A stretch of 53,385 bases of DNA from positions 1 to 53,385 of the forward strand of contig CAYXDC010000013.1 in NCBI GenBank assembly GCA_964463505.1, written 5' to 3'. This document shows positions 51,017-53,385 of this stretch, one piece after another (the stretch's first letter is position 1; each line of letters opens with the position of its first letter). The translations under genes were made by a program, and so were the position numbers. The notes beneath the pieces are model-generated. The model ran no database searches, was not told the DNA's origin, and saw only the letters and a program-made list of their open reading frames with translations. This stretch comes from JAJZSS01 sp964463505 (GTDB lineage: Bacteria > Chloroflexota > Anaerolineae > Anaerolineales > UBA4823).

Positions 51017-52456
51017 TTACGGAAACTCCTGAAGCAACCAATCCATGGGATCGACCTGAACACCCGCAGCCCAAATTTCAAAATGCAAATGGGGTCCTGT
51101 GACCCGTCCAGTGTTGCCCACCAATCCAATCAACTGTCCGGCCTCAACCTGATCTCCAAAAGAGACCTTGATTTCGGACTGATGCATGTATCCCGAGTAG
51201 ATTCCCCAACCGTGGTCGATTATGGTCGCATTACCCCGCACGGTCAGAGGTCCTGCAAAGACCACCGTTCCCGCCGCCGGGGCATAGATCTCTGTACCCA
51301 CCCCCCCACAAAAATCTAACCCTGTGTGAAAAAAATTATAGGGACTCCCGTTATAGGAGCGCCGGTTGCCGAATTGTGAAGGCCAACATTCTGCAAATTC
51401 CTTAGGGACCGGGGCTTCGAACATGCCTGCCCACTGTTTTTGCGATGTAACCGGCTGCGCAAGATTGGTCCATTGTGCATCTTCAGGGCGGGTAACCGCA
51501 GGATCCACAGTTTCAGGACTCACTACAAGCACCGGATCCATAGGGTAGTTTCCAGACCGGATGTACACTTCCTGGGAAAAGGAAAATTGCACTCCAGACT
51601 CCGATGTCCCTTGGATCGCTAACGGATATAGACCAGGTTCAGTCATGGCATGTACACCTTGCATAGCAAAATAACTGCCATCACCCTGGGTGAAAAAATC
51701 AAATTTTCTGTCGAGCAAGGTTCCTTGCACTGTTAATCCTGTCTGCCCGTCCAGGCGTATCACGGCGGCTTTTCCCTGCACCAATGGAGCCGGATCGAGC
51801 TGTAGAATCTGAATTTCACCTGGTAGCGCTCCCGGTCCACCCACCGCCGTGCCCGGCGCATGGTACACCTCTCCGACTAAAGCGCCGGCCGGGCCTGATA
51901 AACCATTCAGGATAGCCAGCATCCAGGGGTTGTTATTTTGTAAGATGGCTGCTTCCAAGGTCGTTTGGCCAGCAGACAGGCTGATCCTGGCTCCCAAAAC
52001 TTGTACTTCATCCTGAACTGGTAATATCAAATTGCGCCCAACATACAATTCATTGGGGCTGGTTAAGTGGTTAAGACGAGCCAGCACGTCTACAGGCGCC
52101 TGGTAGCGCCGGCTCAGGCTGAACAGGTTTTCTCCAAAACCAATTGGCTCAGTCACCAACTCACCACTGACCCCTTCCAGGCCTGGGATCACCAGGCGTG
52201 CTCCAATACCAACCTGATTGGCATCACTGATTTGGTTGTAGGTGATCAATTCATCCAGGCCAACCCCAAACTGTTGGGCGATCGACCATAAGGTATCCCC
52301 CTCCTGAACCACATAGACCGGGCCTTCGGGCTCAAGTTCCTGAGCAAAACCGCGACCGGGTAACACCAGGACCACCAGCGCAGCCATCAAGGCCAGCCAC
52401 CAACCTGAATTCCGTTTCTTATGATGTAGATGTGGTACGTTCATCAGAAAATTCAA
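51017..52456 (-). CDS. LysM and M23 peptidase domain protein, exported
   Basis: A 479-aa cell-wall hydrolase-type protein. A signal peptide or anchor (about 19-38, WLALMAALVVLVLPGRGFA) is followed by two LysM domains (about 47-91 YVVQEGDTLWSIAQQFG; about 105-146 GFGENLFSLSRRYQ), a beta-rich middle part, and a C-terminal M23 metallopeptidase with HTGLDFCGGVG (metal His and Asp) and GPHLHFEIW (HxH). All metal ligands are present, so it should cleave peptidoglycan peptides. The start is TTG with AGGGGA 5 nt upstream; ATG at 52444 is the alternative. Both overlap the end of the DUF192 gene. Its stop abuts the convergent DUF2007 gene. Confidence 0.92.
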   Translation of the reverse strand: MNFLMNVPHLHHKKRNSGWWLALMAALVVLVLPGRGFAQELEPEGPVYVVQEGDTLWSIAQQFGVGLDELITYNQISDANQVGIGARLVIPGLEGVSGELVTEPIGFGENLFSLSRRYQAPVDVLARLNHLTSPNELYVGRNLILPVQDEVQVLGARISLSAGQTTLEAAILQNNNPWMLAILNGLSGPAGALVGEVYHAPGTAVGGPGALPGEIQILQLDPAPLVQGKAAVIRLDGQTGLTVQGTLLDRKFDFFTQGDGSYFAMQGVHAMTEPGLYPLAIQGTSESGVQFSFSQEVYIRSGNYPMDPVLVVSPETVDPAVTRPEDAQWTNLAQPVTSQKQWAGMFEAPVPKEFAECWPSQFGNRRSYNGSPYNFFHTGLDFCGGVGTEIYAPAAGTVVFAGPLTVRGNATIIDHGWGIYSGYMHQSEIKVSFGDQVEAGQLIGLVGNTGRVTGPHLHFEIWAAGVQVDPMDWLLQEFP

Positions 52457-52805
52457 CCCGATCCCCTATGTTAAATGCATCTAAATATACTGCATCCAAT
52501 TCTAGTATATATTGAGCGGATGTCTTAGGGAAATAAGCCAGGCGCCAGGAACGCGCCAGCTGCACATCCACCACTTCCTGATTGGCATTGATCCAGATCA
52601 CTGCCAGGTCCATAAAAACGCCCAGCATGTGAATGGATGCATCCATTCGACTTTCGCGTCCTTGAACTAACAAGATCCCCCCTTGAGGGGGCAGTGTGCG
52701 GCGAAAAGTTAGCCCACGCAAGCGACTCCAGAATGAATCGCAATAATGGGCTTTGAACAAGGTTGCGTTTGAAACGCTCAAATTACGAATTACTACCTGT
52801 CGCAT
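52419..52805 (-). CDS. DUF192 family protein
   Basis: A 128-aa protein of the DUF192 family. The pattern SFWSRLRGLTFRRTLPPQGG, then SIHMLGVFMDLAVIWINANQ and VVDVQLARSWRLAYFPKTSA with a closing YILELDA is typical; E. coli YceE-like and archaeal homologues share it. Function in the family is unknown. It has no signal peptide. It overlaps the start of the LysM/M23 gene by 26-38 nt, indicating coupled translation, and follows a receiver gene by 56 nt. Confidence 0.85.
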   Translation of the reverse strand: MRQVVIRNLSVSNATLFKAHYCDSFWSRLRGLTFRRTLPPQGGILLVQGRESRMDASIHMLGVFMDLAVIWINANQEVVDVQLARSWRLAYFPKTSAQYILELDAVYLDAFNIGDRVEFSDERTTSTS

Positions 52806-52861
52806 ACTACTGATTCAATCCACCCCAAACATGCCTTTACAGGTGGAGATTCAACCGGCGC

Positions 52862-53254
52862 CTAAGAAGTTTCTGAACCTGCCAGCACTCGCTCTAAACT
52901 ATCCAGCAATTCCTTTGGACTGAAAGGCTTGGAGATATAGTCTTCAACCTTTGCGATATGCAGACCCAGTACTTTATCGATGTTTTGAGCTTTGGCTGTG
53001 ACCACGATCACGGGAATTTGGCGAGTCGCTGCATCCGCCTTCATTTGTTGGTACACTTCCCAACCGTCCATGTCGGGCATCATTAGATCCAGTAAGACGA
53101 CATCAGGTAGCAGCCGGCGCGCCAGATCAAGGCCTTCTCTACCACCGCTGGCTCCAATCACCTCGTATCCCTTGCGAGCCAGGATCAGTCTGACCAGGTC
53201 GATCATTTCTTGCTCGTCTTCAATGTAGACAACTTTTCGGCCGACGGCGACCAT
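52862..53254 (-). CDS. single-domain response regulator (receiver only)
   Basis: A 130-aa CheY-like receiver. It has the acidic pair in VVYIEDEQEM, phospho-acceptor Asp in VVLLDLMMPDMDGWEVY, Thr in VIVVTAKAQN and Lys in DYISKPFSPKEL. No output domain. GGGAGGG lies 5 nt before the ATG. It heads a minus-strand string with the DUF192 and LysM/M23 genes, which links an orphan receiver to cell-wall work. A candidate promoter lies about 50 nt upstream. Confidence 0.92.
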   Translation of the reverse strand: MVAVGRKVVYIEDEQEMIDLVRLILARKGYEVIGASGGREGLDLARRLLPDVVLLDLMMPDMDGWEVYQQMKADAATRQIPVIVVTAKAQNIDKVLGLHIAKVEDYISKPFSPKELLDSLERVLAGSETS

Positions 53255-53302
53255 GCAACCCTCCCAACGTTTTACAGGATCTGCAATTTTCTTAAGTTTA
53301 CC

Positions 53303-53330
53303 ACAATACGCTGTAATCTAAATCGAACAA
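53303..53330 (-). promoter_or_regulatory. candidate promoter of the receiver/DUF192/M23 string
   Basis: On the minus strand TTGTTC (53330-53325), 16 nt, TATTGT (53308-53303). A moderate match, about 48 nt before the receiver ATG. Confidence 0.35.
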
Positions 53331-53353
53331 CCCCCCGTCTGAAAGAGTGCCCC

Positions 53354-53382
53354 TTGCCACGCCTAGTGGCGTGGGCTATAAT
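53354..53382 (+). promoter_or_regulatory. strong promoter with an operator-like palindrome, pointing off the window edge
   Basis: TTGCCA (53354-53359), 17 nt, TATAAT (53377-53382). The spacer holds a perfect 7-bp-arm palindrome CCACGCC-TAGT-GGCGTGG (53357-53374). The gene it drives lies beyond the window. Confidence 0.65.
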
Positions 53383-53385
53383 CCT

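Noticed and set aside
1..53385. CRISPR array, insertion sequence or prophage
   Set aside because: No regularly spaced direct repeats, no transposase or integrase motif and no phage structural gene were seen on either strand.

Overview
The window looks like a chromosomal segment of a Chloroflexota bacterium, most likely of the class Anaerolineae. This is inferred from protein style: a long RecG with an acidic N-terminal extension, a Gls24-like/FakA/DegV/RecG/CoaD gene string, many orphan response regulators and Ser/Thr kinases, and lineage-type hypotheticals. No 16S rRNA is present, so the assignment stays tentative. Base composition is near 50% GC and coding density is high. I see no insertion sequence, phage gene, CRISPR array or integrase. 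One run of 100 N (24031-24130) is an assembly gap inside a response-regulator gene.

Layout. 84-6131 (minus): a flavin-dependent halogenase-like oxidoreductase and a GT1-type glycosyltransferase, then gyrB and a membrane protein. 6230-12214 (plus): a complete branched-chain amino acid ABC transporter operon (livK, H, M, G, F) with its own promoter, an intercistronic hairpin and a terminator. 12240-17367 (plus): cinA, an amidohydrolase with a CYTH-like C-terminal domain, an inositol-phosphatase-like protein and an aldo/keto reductase. 17496-24251 (plus): a phospho-signalling cluster of a Ser/Thr kinase with a PQQ propeller, a PP2C phosphatase, a J-domain/VWA protein with no normal start codon, a zinc-ribbon/FHA protein, a small protein, an OmpR-type regulator and a NarL-type regulator broken by the gap. 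24266-26496: a DUF971 protein, an SH3 protein and a second Ser/Thr kinase. 26634-34078: rpmB, diverging from asp23-like, fakA-like, degV/fakB-like, recG, coaD and a coiled-coil gene. 34144-41395: an SDR, a self-contained membrane-protein/winged-helix pair with a strong promoter and twin palindromes, an ABC-F gene with a leader-peptide attenuator, and an acyl-CoA synthetase/small protein/acyl-CoA dehydrogenase operon. 41464-50524 (minus): lepB and a tightly packed hsp20-lon-receiver-PHP/AlbA-GNAT-mogA string, tRNA-Arg(UCU) and two unrecognised co-transcribed genes. 50726-53385: a DUF2007 protein, a LysM/M23 peptidase, a DUF192 protein and a receiver, ending in a strong promoter that points off the edge.

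How the genes work together. The most system-like block is 17580-23570. A kinase, a PP2C phosphatase, a VWA protein and an FHA phosphothreonine reader form a writer/eraser/scaffold/reader set close in content to the described TerY-P triad (VWA, PP2C, kinase), with a J domain added to the VWA protein. The 5' part of that VWA gene is invisible to standard gene calling because its only plausible start is ATA. The hsp20-lon string joins protein quality control to a receiver and a PHP/Schlafen-AlbA fusion of unknown function. The best regulatory observations are the ABC-F leader (six-codon leader peptide with a near-ideal Shine-Dalgarno, anti-RBS complement, terminator-like hairpin), the twin palindromes at 35072-35100 and the structure in front of recG.
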